Positions 51,831 through 64,000 are shown, counted from the first letter of the stretch. The stretch is 64,000 nt of DNA from Sclerodactyla briareus (GCA_026419785.1 JAODTK010005619.1:186001-250000); one strand, 5' to 3'. Program-made: numbers and translations. Notes: a model not told the origin generated them from the letters alone.

Positions 51831-54195
51831 CCGTAAGCTGGTGGTAACTTTGAACATTCGGTAACTTTATACAAAAACAATATAAGAAAGATACCTGTTA
51901 TTAACACAATTAGAATGTCAAAAATTGTTTGAAGTATATGTTACTTTTGCTACCTTTGAAGATTTTTTTCCAATCTAAGTAAAACACATTTGCATTTTAA
52001 AGGTTGAACAAGCCCCTTCCAAGATGGCCGCCTCCATCACAGACTGAAATGGTGTGTCAACTTTACCTTCTGAGATGTGTGGATAGCAACGGAATTTCCA
52101 CTAATTTGACATATTATGTTAAGAAATTAGTCATCATAACGGGCCAAATTTTCAGGATATTCCATATCGATACGGGGGAAATTCACACAGAATTTTTTTT
52201 TTCATGCCAGATTTGGTCACATGTGGGGTTACTTTGAACAGTGTTCAATGTACCCCATAAGGGGGGGGGGGGGGGACCATGTGATGGATTTAAGTTACAA
52301 TAATGACTACTTTTACTGTGATTCCAATGCATATTTGTGTGATGACTCGGTTACGGTAATAGGCCCATATCAAGATTGTAAAATATCCGGTGTACTGGTA
52401 ATGACTTTTCTGTGTTCTTACAGTCACTACACTGACAAGAGATGGTACGAAAAACAGGAGGCCTGCGAGGGCAAGAACCTATTCAGGTTACACGAGGAAG
52501 AGCTCAAATAGGGAATATAGCTGGTGAAGAGTAGAAAGATGAGCCAACGACAGGCATCCAAGAATTTCAAAATCCATAGGAAAACAATTAACAACAAGTT
52601 GAGGAAAAAACATACCAAAAAGCCAGGACGTCCAGTTGTCTTCAGTCCGCATGAGGAACGGCCTTGTATCAATAATAGCTGTTAGTTGAGTGGGGTTTCC
52701 CATTTGATTTGGACTGACCTCTGCATGTTGGCCCACACCTATTTGGGAACACAGGGCAGAAAGGTTTGTCAATTCAAGAAAACTATCCCTCCTATGAATG
52801 GGCAACCAATTCTGAAAAGCCTCAGGAAACTTACTACCGACAGTGCCAAATATAAAACAATCAAAGACTCTGTTCTGCAGACATTGTCAAAGACATTCCA
52901 TCAACCTACGGAAAACCCTTAACAAAGAAGATGGCTCCATGGTTTCCAGCATCAAATATATTTAACTATGACGAAACAAATTTATCCGCATTATCCTGGT
53001 ACCAAGAATGCATATTTGAAATGGCATGAAATATCCGAGGGAGTAAGAGATTCCACAAAACCTCACCTCCATAATGTTTTGTGGTGCACGCGAATGTACC
53101 ATGATCCCTGCCTATGTTGTCTACGAGGCAGAGAACCTATGGACTACTTGGACTGAGGCGGACCAAAGAAACCAGATATAATCGAAGCAAAATGGATGGT
53201 TCGACTCATTCTGCTTCTCTGACTGGGTTGGAGTCCTCCTTGTACCCAATGTGAAGCATCTCCCGGGAAGAAAGGTTGTCATTTGTAGATAAACTTAGCA
53301 CTTTACGCCTTTACGTGCCTTCCCCCAAATGCAACACACCTTCTCCAGCCCCTCGACGTGGCATTTTATGGGACATTGAAACGGATGTGGCGTCGCGTCC
53401 TAGATAACGGAAGAAAGGCTTGGCCTAAGCGTTCACAGACAATCACGAAGGGAGCCTTCCCTCGCCTGTTGACATTACTTTACGAGGAATTATACCCAGG
53501 AGTTTCTGAAACCAGCGAAAGTCTAGTGTCGGGGTTCAGACAATGCGGTATTTACCCCCCTGATGCCGAAATAGTTCTCAAGATGCCTGCCAGATATTCC
53601 TGATAACACAACCAAGAGGGCATATCAGCATCTGTGTCAGGTGTGGTACTGGATCTACTGAGGAGCATGCGTGGAGTTGACAACCAGCCTGCAAAGAAAA
53701 GGCGTAAGAAACTTCAGTAGAGGCTGGCAAAAGCATCAGTGTGAAAGACCTTGACTCATCCCAGAGCACATCTGCTAGTGCTAACAGTAGGCCTAGGTTA
53801 GATGATGATTTGGAACTTGGATATGCTGAAGAAGAAAGCACCCCAGATAACAAGGAAAGTTGTTAAAATCATTGCTAAGTTGGTCTTAACAAACTGTATT
53901 TCGTTTTTTAAAAAACACTCCAGTTGTTCAATGTAGCCCCCACAGGGGTATAACTGTGAATAAAAACACTTTTATCACCACTGTTCAAAGTTTCCCCTTG
54001 GTTGGGATAACTTTGAACATCACAAAATTAAAAAAAAATCAATTAAAACACGCATATATTCTATTTTGGGGGCAAATTCTGAAAAGCCTTTCATGGGCCC
54101 CCTATTTTGGTTAACATTAAATAAAAATAGTAATACTCATGAAGGGTGGTTATCTTTGAAAGTTGAAAAGTGTTCAAAGTATCCCCGGTTTACGG
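51831..54195 (+). mobile_element. pogo/Tigger-type Tc1-mariner transposon, 2.37 kb
   Basis: The left end CCGTAAGCTGGTGGTAACTTTGAACA and the right end (reverse complement CCGTAAACCGGGGATACTTTGAACA) are inverted repeats of about 25 bp. TA flanks both ends (51829-51830 and 54196-54197). Extra copies of the ACTTTGAACA word lie inside both ends (near 52219, 53927, 53990, 54012). A broken DDE transposase fills the middle. Copies of this kind move by cut and paste. Confidence 0.85.
52442..53866 (+). pseudogene. pogo-type DDE transposase, frame-broken
   Basis: An N-terminal helix-turn-helix reads MSQRQASKNFKIHRKTINNK (from 52541), followed by KKPGRPVVFSPHEE. The catalytic domain shows IFNYDETNLS near 52960 (first Asp), PAYVVYEAENLWTTWTE, DSFCFSDW, PNVKHLPGRKVVI, a damaged second-Asp motif near 53288, and CLPPNATHLLQPLDVAFYGT with the third Asp near 53325. 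A C-terminal acidic tail ends at TAA 53864-53866. At least five frame changes or stops are present, so it is inactive as assembled. Confidence 0.8.
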
Positions 54196-54197
54196 TA

Positions 54198-54505
54198 TTT
54201 ATATGGATGCAATTCAACATTGATGCATGATTCTTTGGTTTGAGATAACGGTTAATTATATTTTCTGCTATATATTCCAATACCGCCTGTGTCAGTCTTC
54301 TTCCTTGTGTTGTACCACCCATCTGTTTTGGCCTCGCACCATTACCACAGGGGACCTGGTCATTGTTCTTCTTTGCCCACACACTCTTACAAAAATTGGT
54401 AGTACGAGTGGGGGGCTATTTGACCAGAGATATAGTTCAGTAGCTGTATTGGAATATATCTATATATTGTTTGTATTATTGTGTCATTTCAGTAATTATT
54501 TCACA
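54198..54505 (+). other. Region upstream of the gag-RNase H remnant
   Basis: May include the LTR or leader of this Gypsy copy; no direct-repeat partner was found downstream, so no LTR is called. The bases tgtatt and tatatatt are frequent here. Confidence 0.3.
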
Positions 54506-55925
54506 ATGTGGGTAGAAGGTGTTCCCTCTAGTAGTAGGAATAATGAGGGGCAACCAGCAATGAGCTACATGTATATGCCAATGAACCTTCAAATCCCTAT
54601 TTTCGTGGGTTCCCCAAAGAGTGTGAATGACCCTGGTCTGGCAGACTGGATCAGTGCGGTGAGAGCGGCCAGTCATGCATGGAACACGCCTGACGATCAA
54701 CAGGCTGATTTGAGGCTAGGAGCAGTCCTCACCCAGGTACAGGACAAGAAGGAAAAGGGGGGATGGCCTATTTGCAGCCGGCTTGAGAGATGCGGAAAGG
54801 AATGACGGCAACTACAGCGCCTTTAAGTTGGAGCTGCTAGCAGTGACCTGAGCAGTGACCCAAAAGTTCAAGGACTACCTGATGGGAGGGCGTGTAGTCA
54901 TCCACACTGACCACAACCCTCTGGTACACTCTTCCGCCAACCTCGGAGCCGTTGAACAAAGGTGGGTGGCAAGACTCTCCTGCTTCAACTACTCAATTGT
55001 CTACAGGCTGGGGCGAAATAATGCCAATGCTGACGCACTTTCAAGGCTTCCGCATGCACACCTCGATCCCGAAAACACTGTTCATGAAGCAATTGATTAT
55101 GTGACGCAAGTCCATACCTCCGGACCGATTCTTCTCGTCTTGCATGACCGAGCAAACCATCCATCAGCAGAAAGGACCCTGTCAATGCTCAGGAAGCGCT
55201 TCTATTGGCCTGATATGACATCACAAACCAAAGAATACGTGAGGGTGTGAAAGGTGCACTCTTCGAAGACCACCTGCTCCCATGACAAGGGCTCCACTGG
55301 TTTCCATCAAGACATCAGCCCCACTTGAGTTACTGTCGATTGACTTTCTAAAACTGGATGTCTCGTCAGATGGCTATGAGAATGTCTTGGTGATGACAGA
55401 TCACCTTACTAAGCTTGCCGTGGCAGTACCAACAAGGAACCAGACAGCAGTCACAACAGCATGAGTTCTCCGGCAGCAGTTCTTCTGCAAGTACGGCTGT
55501 CCTGCTAGAATCCTCTCTGACCAAGGGCGAAACTTTGAATCGGCACTCATCGCTGAACTGTGCCAATTGTATGGTATTCAGAAGTGTAGGACAACACCGC
55601 ATCATCCAGCTGGCAATGGAGGATGCGAACGGTTTAATCGCACACTCATCAGCATGGTCCGCTCAGAGGAAGAAACGGAATTGGCCTAGTCTGCTGCCTG
55701 AGCTCACCTACATGTACAACAACACCCCGCATTCCTCCACAGGTCATACTCCATCTACTTGATGTTCGGTCGAGAGGGAGGCTTCCAGTTGACCTGACAT
55801 TTGGGCTCAACAATGATGACGCTGACGTGTCTACCACGGAATGGGTTCAAAACCATTCCAGACGACTACATGAAGCTCATAGCCAGGCTCAAAAGGTGAT
55901 GGAGAAGATGGCTCAGTCTTGCTAA
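54506..55925 (+). pseudogene. Gypsy remnant: gag start joined to RNase H and integrase
   Basis: ATG at 54506 opens a Gag-like region with MPMNLQIPIFVGSPKSVNDP and LADWISAVRAAS. After LRL it switches directly to GAVLTQVQDKKEKGG, the RNase H start, then YSAFKLELLA, HTDHNPLVHSS and NADALSRL. Integrase follows with a YWPD block, LLSIDFLKLDVSSDGY (first Asp), ARILSDQGRNFES (second Asp) and NGGCERFNRTL (Glu). The catalytic triad is kept but stops interrupt the frame. Protease and RT are deleted, and the 3' end stops near 55925 without a recognisable LTR. Confidence 0.8.
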
Positions 55926-56110
55926 GACCATGTGGACATGTACATACACCATTTGGGTTTATTAGCTGCGGGTAAGCAGCTCTAAAAGTCATCATGTCTC
56001 TCCGTCCGTTCTGTTCGTCATGTTCATTCGTAACTTCTGAACCGTAGATGTTATCAGGTTTGAACTGGTGGGGGATGGAGCAGGCCACTGCCTAGGCTGA
56101 GTTTCATTTT

Positions 56111-56205
56111 TAGCTCAACCACCTATGCTGGTTGAGCTATCGCGTGATGCCCATGTCACTCTACCTACCTACCTATCTATCTATCTATCTATCTATCCAG
56201 TCTGT
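56111..56205 (+). repeat. Hairpin plus CTAT/CTAC microsatellite
   Basis: TAGCTCAACC (56111-56120) pairs with GGTTGAGCTA (56130-56139). After about 20 bp follows a ctacctac and ctatctat simple repeat (56161-56200). The preceding gtaacttctgaaccgtagatg text suggests the end of a dispersed repeat related to 41302-41336. Confidence 0.6.
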
Positions 56206-56210
56206 AAATT

Positions 56211-58529
56211 ATGTTCAGCTTTGATGAATCTCGACCAGACTTGGTCACATGTTTATTGACTGAAGGGTCAAATGGCATAAAAGGGGCACAATGGGCCAAA
56301 AGTGGGAAAACTGCAAATCGCTGGGCACTAATAGCAAATATTAGGCTAATGTGGTAGACATGTTCCAAGCCATTCCAAGGTTATGACAGATGTCAGTAAA
56401 GGTCAAATAAATGTGAACAAAACAAATGTAGATGGTGAAAAGAACATGCAGCCCTGTGTTCGCAAGGAATTGACTGGCGCAGCTATCAAGATGTTTGGAC
56501 TTGCGCTTGTTTTCCTCCTTGAGCCACGTTGTCCAATCTCCTGAATATCATAGGCAAGAACCACAGTAACCTTGGGCTCTTGGTATTTTCATGAATTCCC
56601 ATTCAATTTCAAACCTCACTGTAAAGAACCGGGGGGCTGACAGTCCTCCCACCACCTTTCTGATGCATAAATTTACATGTAGATAGTGATGTTATTGCTG
56701 CTAATGAGCAAATCCCTCCTTTGCTCCCAATTCATCATCAAGATAATTAGATATATACTGATCACAGAGAAGTGAGACTAGAAGTTCGAGAGCCCGGTTG
56801 TCGTGTAGAATGGACTTTATTTTTGGTCAATAATGGAAAATCAGTAAAAATTCACATTTCGACCAGTTTGACTTGCGAACATGATAACTTGACTCCTACT
56901 GGATTGATCAAGCTCATGCTTACATTGTGGGTTTCATATCAAGTCCAGGATTGCTGATGTGCCTCAGAGGAGGAACAAGATGAGGAACAAGAGGAGGAAC
57001 AAGAGGAGGAGCAAGAGGAGGAACCAGAGAAGAAGCCAGCAGTAAACTATGGAAAAAGTTTTCTTGACAGTTATATGTTTGTGCCACCTACATGAGGTTG
57101 CCAACAATTCTTGGATAGGCACTTTTGGGTAAACACTTGTTAGGTAGATGCTTGAAGCGATATCTAGTCTTGTCAGTCGACAAGTAGGAAACACCTAATG
57201 AAATAGCAAAAATGGATTTTTTTTTTAAAGTTTACAAATTCCAGAAAAAGTGTTTTTTCCTCGAAAAGTTCCCCCTGTAAAAACCAAACAATTTACCTGG
57301 ACAAATGTGCAAAACAATTAGGATTGTTCTAAGGAAAGCTTCATTTCAGCCTTTTTCAATTGAATTCTACATCATAAACCCATTGTCAAATGATGACCTC
57401 CAGAAAACAAACCCCACCTTGTCACATTCATAAACCGGGCAAGATATTTTTGCATGGTGACCATTAGAAGGAAACACTGATCACGCAACCTAGCGAGACA
57501 CTGGGGGTTGATCGCCTTGTTTCACAGGAAGATCTTAATAAAATGGAGTCATATTACTTGCACACTTGAATCGCCTGAATTTGGATTTGGGGATTTGGTT
57601 TCCGTAATGTATATTTGAAACAATAACTTTGTAAAAGTGTCTATTCATGAGTTTGGACAGAACATGTTTCAATTCACTCATTCATTGTTTATGTATTATC
57701 CCCTCTATATGATGTACAGAGAATGAAAGAGGTATTATAGAACTCCTATCTTAATTGGTGGAAATGTAGGATCTATTTATTATTAATATTTGGTTGTTTG
57801 TTAAGAAAAAACACACTGGTGAAGATGCTTGGCTTCCTTTTAAGCTCCACTACCAAAATATGCCTGTGCATTAGTGAGAATAGATAAATTCTCCATTTCC
57901 AGGAATGCATAGAAATACTGAAACAATATCCATTATTATTTTGTTCAGGGTTTGTGAGGTGACGGAAAACATGCCCAGCTTCAGAAGTACAAGTTTCAAT
58001 CTGTATATGATAAGGCTCCAGCATGGTTGCATGTTTTGAGCAGTCTTCTTTCAAAATATTTCATTTTTCAGCTGAATTTGAACTATTTTTATTTTTTCCA
58101 TAGTTTTCTACATATTGAAAATTGGAAATGATTCCAAATAATCCGAACCAAATCCAGCATCAATTTCTTCTAGAGTTCAAGTTCCGCTCATATCTGATGT
58201 GAATTACTACTGATCACACACGGGTATGGTGATAGCGTTTACTTCATTAATGGAGGGAGCCCTTGAACATTTACTTCAATTTTGGAATTTCAAGGTAAAT
58301 AGTCATAAACAAAGGTATATCAATATTTGCATGAGATTGACATGAGGTACATCAACTCACGGGATTGGTTATTGTTGTTGTTGGGGTTTATTGTTGTTGT
58401 TGTTGCAAATGATTCAGGAGTTGGAATCATCCTTATGTCATGAGAACATAGAGCCTCAGCTGAGTGCACGGGCTGCATTAGGCCAGTGTTGATTTGGAGA
58501 GAGGATGACCAGGCGAAACATCTGTATGT
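56211..58529. other. Gene-free stretch with a GAGGAGGAACAA repeat
   Basis: No supported gene. A 12-bp-like purine repeat (gaggaggaacaa) occupies about 56967-57045. A GTT microsatellite lies at 58369-58406. The open frame at 56772-56957 is unrecognised. Confidence 0.45.
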
Positions 58530-58589
58530 GTGGAGAAGCAAGATAGTGACACACAACGTGACCTAAGTAACACCATGGGTGGTGAAAGA

Positions 58590-59050
58590 CGCCATCCCAG
58601 AGTACAATGGAAGCCTATGAGAAACTCACAGAAATGGGCTACACTCATACCAGAGTCAGCTGGGAGAGCTTCCTGCGACTTTGGTCAGAGGAAGTTTACG
58701 GTGATATCTACACACGAGGTATGGCGAGAGAAAGAGAAGCAGGCAGGGCGATCTGGAAAACATTGGCCATTTCATACTCAGCTAATTTTTGCAAGGCACA
58801 GGAGTGGTTCCGGTCAGATTCACAATCAACTGGAGAGGAGATTGAGGTGATACTATAAGGCTCTCGATAGAACAATTACCAACAGGTGACTACTTACGTC
58901 TACTGACCATAGAGGAACAAAGGCGGTTGCGCATAAATTTTGCCCGCGGGCAAATACCAACTGGACCCGGTAGACAAATACCCAGGACTGTTTGACTCTT
59001 CAGCTCAATCTGTCATTCGTCGAGCCAGTTCCAAGAATCAATGTTGAAGC
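58590..59050 (+). pseudogene. Coding-like dispersed segment, copy 2
   Basis: The frame from 58607 reads MEAYEKLTEMGYTHTRVSWE, then LRLWSEEVYGDIYTRG and AIWKTLAISYS, ending near STGEEIE. The 3' part matches 50669-51000 at DNA and protein level. This copy extends further 5' than copy 1. The family is unknown to me, but two copies with coding texture point to a mobile element or multigene family. Confidence 0.4.
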
Positions 59051-59229
59051 ATAACAGCCAAAGCCTGGACCCGTCATTGAGTCATTTGGACCCAGTCTAA
59101 GTCACATGGTGGGTGAAGGCAAGGCTCTTCTATGGTTGCTCCTGGTTCTCCACGAGTCTACAGAGGCAGAAACCTTCTTGAACTGGCCATGCCCACAGTG
59201 GTTACTCAGTGACAACAAAAGATGTGAAA

Positions 59230-59263
59230 TGTACCCTACTTGGGAAAAGGTCGGGAACCGCTG
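59230..59263 (-). mobile_element. Possible single hAT terminus
   Basis: On the minus strand this reads CAGCGGTTCCCGACCTTTTC, the widespread hAT (Charlie-like) terminal motif. No opposite terminus or target duplication was found, so the element is not delimited. Confidence 0.3.
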
Positions 59264-60453
59264 CACTACGTGAGTGAGGAAGCAAGATAAGCGATTATAT
59301 AGAACAGACGATTTGGCACAAACCTGAAAGGCCTCAGCGCAAGTTTCTTCGGTCCCAATAGAAAAGATGGGGCCTGTTCCATTCATCCGACCAGAACACT
59401 CTCTGAGAGAGGATAGATGACCAGATAGATGGGAAAGAAGTAGTCAACAACTATGGAATGTGGGAAGATCTTCATTGTTTACATAGCTGATGAGGTGATG
59501 GAACTATCAAACATGATACCCCTTCTGCCACAGGCAGCCGGCTTGTTCCATATTTCACATCGATCCAGTTAAAAAGTTTTAAATTTCTTTAGTGATGTCA
59601 TATGAAAGCCCCTGAGGCCCCATGATGTAACGCAGCTAAAATTCGAATTGAGGTATTTATTTGAATACTCCTAAAATGTCAATGGCCTACTCTGTACAAT
59701 TGCCGACTCACACTTTGTTGACATAAAATCTCATTTGCTATATGACTGGCCATTGAATAGTTTAACATTTGCCGATGAGGGGTATGCCTACCCAAAATCA
59801 GTTTAGTTATATATTTCGTCTACATTGTCTCTATAGCGTGGACCCCTGTTTACAGCGAAGTTTGCAATACACACAGTTTGAGTTGAAGAGGCTAGGTAGC
59901 TCATTGGAATGTATGGGTTCTGTGTTAATTCTCTTGCTGGACTGGAGTTGATATTGGCTGTGAGGGACATTTGGGGCCGTTAGTCAGGAACTGTACTGTA
60001 GAACAGTAGAGTTTGAACCTTATTATTTGGGGAAGTAGGGAACTCGAAACTGCTAAGAAATCGGGGAGAGCCGCTGAACGTGGTTGGCTTACTCGTGTTG
60101 GCAACGATCTTGATAATTATTAGTAGGCCTAAAATTGGGTCACCGCCTCGGAACTGGAGTATGCTACGAAACTTGTTAAAAAACAATGAGATAAAGTTCA
60201 GTCAGCAATTGAAGTATTACTGGACACTGATGGCACTCAGACAAATTTACTATCGGCAACTGATTATCGTGAGAATGTATATATTCTTGTAAATTATCTC
60301 CCCTGATGACACTGGAAAAGTTACAAAATACTACTAAGGCTACAACCAAGCTTGAATTAAAATCTGACTAGGAATAATAATTCGCACACACTGATCTAAA
60401 TTTTCGGGGGGGTTATATTAGAACTGGCGCTCTTTTGGGAATAATTTGATGCC
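59264..60453. other. No gene seen
   Basis: Unassigned; short frames only. Confidence 0.4.
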
Positions 60454-61120
60454 ATGTACACCAGTAACCCTATACCACCGGTCAGCAGGTTGCTTATATT
60501 CAAGCCTAAGTGGAAGGAGATGCCAGGGGCAGGTCTACAGGGACTATGTCTAGAGCCGATCACTAGAGGTTGCAAGAATTTAATCAAGGAATGTATTGGC
60601 GTTCACATCTACTTAACCTGTCCTTCACCACCAAGGGGCGTCTCCCATGAGGCACTGGGCACTGTGGAAGCTGCAAGAGCAAAGTACTGTCCATGTTTGA
60701 AGTTTAGAGGCACTCGGTATTAGTGGTAAGGAGTATGGACTATTTCTCACTCCTCGTCATTCTGAGCCGGAGGGGACTACCACAGGATATCCTGATGGAG
60801 TGGGCCAGAGAAGGAGCGAGTAAGGAGAATCGAATTTCATGAACAGAATACTCAAAGGGAAGGTCTGTGTTTCAAGGAATCCTCAACGGCAAAGGGTTTG
60901 CCATGATGATGCAGGATATCAGGAAAGAGTTTTCAAAATTGTCCAGATCGCCATCAGTTTCGTTTATTCTCATGGTTTCAAGAGAGTCAAACTCTGAGCA
61001 GTTGGGTCTGTTGGAGAGGCACATGAATCAGAGAAGTGCTGGGCTATCCTGAAGCTTCCATTAGCGAAGCATCACTTACCGAGCCTTGTTACAGGACCCG
61101 GTTATGCTTCCGTGCATCCC
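60454..61120 (+). pseudogene. Unrecognised coding-like stretch
   Basis: Successive plus-strand frames hold protein-like text: LLIFKPKWKEMPGAGLQGLC, RGCKNLIKECIGVHIYLTC, GTVEAARAKYCP, then EYGLFLTPRHSEPEGTT and FAMMMQDIRKEFSKLS. They overlap in order with frame switches, like an old ORF with indels. No domain is recognised. A retroelement Gag is a guess only. Confidence 0.3.
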
Positions 61121-64000
61121 AGTTGAGCGGCAGGGGTTTTTTTCCCCCAAGAAGCAGAGAAGCCAAACTACGCCATCCAACGACTCTGGGGGTGCAGGCT
61201 ACACCTTCCATCCCGTCCGGTTACCGGGAATGCCAGCCCAGTACTAGGAACACTTCTGATGGTACGTACTGTGGTTGCAATCCCCTTGTTACTTCTGGTC
61301 GGTTTTGGGGGAACGTGACTTCAGGCAGTGGAGTTGGGAAGTTAAGGTGGTGATTCTTTCACCAGTGAGTGTATCATGTTCACAAGAATCACCTAAATGT
61401 GTACTGTGTTGCCCAAAACTGACCATGGTGGAAAGTAGTTGGTGGGAGCTGGGGGGGGGGGGGGGAGGAGGGGTGTGGCAAAATTCTACTCTTTACAGTG
61501 TCCTTTAGTCGGTTCAAAGGTTGGGCTTGTTGAGTTTGTCACAGTCGTGGGCATTACTCAGTTTGGTTGTTCAGGTTTTTTGTGCTCCTCTGCAAAACAG
61601 TTATCAGTGCTGTGGGTTTGCTACCAGCAGTCGGTCCTTCCGTGTTTGCCGATGACTAGCCACATAGGCAAGTGACCTTTTGCTGATGTATTGGTGGCTT
61701 GAGATTCTACCAGGTCCAATCATGATGGCTTTGAGGAGAAGTTTAGTGCCATCTGTGGATACCCAGCAGGCAACATCCCAGGTGGAACTCTACTTACGCC
61801 AAGTGATTTGTGTCTATGGACAGTCTGGGCGAAGGAGAGAGAAGAAAGAGAAAGAAATAAAGAAGGAAAAGAACGTGGCACCCTCAAACTGTGGCAAAGG
61901 AAGCTCAGTGCATCAGAAGAGCTCACAGAGGTCGGTTGCCATTCCGCAAACTCACTGACTGACCAAGGACAGACAGACACACGATAAGCTTGTTGTGCGG
62001 CATGCTGTGTCTCCATAAATTTCTTGTGGGGATGTTCGACAGCAGGAAAATGTGCTGCAAGGTGCGGGCATTGCTGGACTTCTTTAGGAAGGGATCCAAG
62101 GTTACTCCAGAGATGAGCCAGGAATCTGAACTGTAGATGCTGTCGACTTTAGGGATCAGGTGTACGTCTGGCCGCAGTCTGGATCTGGCTAGGGGTTCTC
62201 ATAAGTCGATTGAGAACGATGAACTGATCTGGTGCCAAAGATTCAGAGTGACATCAAAGTACAAAATATTCATATTTGTATAACTGGCAAAATAGTCCCA
62301 AATTGCTTTACAGATATACGGACAACATGTCCCCATATTAAAACACATGTGTAGAGTAGGGTGAATCATTTGAAACAAAATTGACTTGGTCAAGTCAAAG
62401 GCACACCAGAAAAAAAATGTACTGGCTCCTATCAAAACAAATCCTCAGTTCAAAAATTCTACTGGTTGAGCGAGTCAATCTTCATTGGGTAAACCAGAGT
62501 ATAACAAAGGATATTGGTAGGTGGCCTATATTACCACCTAAGATGTTCACTTATGAACAAAAGGGGACCTGACCTCACATTCAGAGTACCACACTTATGG
62601 GGGTCTATATTATGTACCAGAGAAGAGCTCCTGCCTGAAGTACCGATGCTACTATCATAAATATCATTTAAACCGAGTTACTGTTCCACAGCTACGGGGT
62701 TGCCATTCCATAACAGGAGGCCTAACCTACAATTGCAATTTCAACATTCAACAAAAAGAAATTGGGGAGTCACGCCCTACAACTGATTGTGATGGTGCAC
62801 AGTGGACATGCCAATGCTCGGCAACACTTGGTTCAACTTTATTTGTGGATTTAGGACTTGCAAACATTGTGGTCCATCGGGTGAACTACCATTTACCCCT
62901 GGTGTGCAACTAGTTTACAAACGATTTTTCGAGACAGGACTTATTATTCTACCAAATGACACCCATGCAAGTATGCAATAGTGATGGTGGCTGATGACAA
63001 TCTTTGCAGTGTCACAGCATACTGTGGATGATGGTCTGTAACTCAGTATACACTTTGGGCTGGAGATGTGAATCACTAGCCTCAATGTTTGGCGGCCATG
63101 TTATCTAGGCAGAGGAACGAAGCTTTGAGTACGTGTTCAACTGATTTGCCGAAATTGCTGTTGTATTCTAGTGATGCGAGAATAAATTGAATTGCCGAGT
63201 GCCTATTTCTTCCGCCTAGTTAGGAAATAAGTGAAGCTAGGGTTAAGTATAAGTGGGTCCTTCTAATTGTCCTGCATCTTAAGTTGCAGGTGGACCGTAT
63301 TGTTAGAAATTCCAAAATTGACTGTATGTTAGTGCAACTGACCTCATCAGATTTATGTTGCTGGGACCCATATAGAATTGTAGTAAAAGACTCATCTCAG
63401 ACCAAGACCTCAGCTTACCAGCGAGGCAAGGCATGAGTTCTGTCGAAGCATGAAATCTCCTGAGAAAAGCGCACACACCACCAACAACGGCCAACGGGTG
63501 AGCAGAGAGGAAACATAGAACAAAAAAAAAACATGCTAAAACAGGCTGACAGAGGAGGCAATAAGGATTCACTTAGGGTATCCTCAAATCCTTGAGGGAC
63601 ACTCCCATATCCACTGAAATCCCCTCCCCTTATACCCTCATGTTCAACAGAAAAAGTAAATGCCCAACTCTGTGTTCACTTCCCCATTGCCGAGCCTTGG
63701 TTCCTTCAGGGTGGTTGGGCACGGGGGTCAAAATTTGGCGGACTCTGCCAGGATAAGACCCCCCCTTGCAGCGGGTGTGGACCAAGTACCGCTGAGGGGA
63801 CGCGAGGAGAGGACCTGAAGCTAAGGACTACGAGCAGGAGGCTTAAGGACTAGAGGCTGACTGTCAGAAGAAACGGGAGAATTACAGATTTTAATTTAGT
63901 TGACGTATGCGCAGTGCATCGCAGTGGAAGGTCAAGCGAAGGGTATTCAATTTGATCACAGATTTGGCGGCGGGGTCTAATCTGCCCTCGGAACCAACAT
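61121..64000. other. Right end of the window, no supported gene
   Basis: Further short plus-strand frames run to about 61958, including an artificial poly-Gly stretch from the G run at 61450-61463. An A run lies at 63521-63530. Nothing was recognised. Confidence 0.4.

Noticed and set aside
57773-58054. A 93-codon minus-strand frame
   Set aside because: Composition is AT-driven and no domain is visible.

Overview
This is animal nuclear DNA. Genes are split by GT-AG introns, intergenic space is very large, and most of the window is transposable elements, microsatellites and tandem repeats. The mix (Ty3/Gypsy, Ty1/copia-type and LINE fragments, hAT and pogo DNA transposons, tRNA-derived SINEs, many 'aggcctag' runs) suggests a marine invertebrate deuterostome such as an echinoderm. 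That placement is inference from texture, not from a marker gene. I saw no prokaryotic features, rRNA genes or CRISPR arrays.

Only two host genes could be recognised, both on the + strand. The first is a cyclin-Q (CCNQ) gene at about 10255-13639 with three recognisable coding exons. The second is a BEN-domain protein gene at about 30260-34280 with five recognisable exons whose splice phases agree; its first exon was not found. Both need a few single-base frame corrections, several beside homopolymers. This looks more like base-level assembly noise than gene death.

Layout. 1-10 kb: non-coding DNA, a 660-bp tandem duplication, an 881-bp hAT element with perfect 8-bp target duplication, a minus-strand LINE tail split by a hAT-like MITE, and an A33-tailed retroposed-looking segment. 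10-14 kb: CCNQ with a MITE and a SINE in its introns. 14-20 kb: a 1.1-kb inverted-repeat element inserted in an older repeat, a LINE tail, and a 3.3-kb inverted-repeat-flanked block around an array of about seven 300-bp monomers. 24.5-27 kb: a short Gypsy element with 98-bp LTRs, TSD, PBS and PPT, its gag-protease part inverted, carrying a nested 907-bp hAT element. 27-28.2 kb: a degenerate AACTGGA-rich tandem array. 30-34.3 kb: the BEN gene with an intronic SINE. 34.4-41 kb: dispersed and tandem repeats, a HECT C-lobe fragment, a copia-type gag and a LINE fragment. 41.5-50.7 kb: one Gypsy element split by a second. 51.8-54.2 kb: a 2.37-kb pogo/Tigger-type transposon with TA duplication and a decayed transposase. 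54.5-55.9 kb: a Gypsy remnant with gag joined to RNase H-integrase. 56-64 kb: mostly unassigned, with two coding-like decayed stretches.

There is no operon-like cooperation between genes. The main story is layered transposition into a gene-poor region, with insertion order readable at several junctions. All TE open frames are broken, so nothing here looks autonomous as assembled. I found no convincing new functional system; the most unusual structures are the inverted short-LTR Gypsy element, the array-bearing inverted-repeat block and the HECT fragment.
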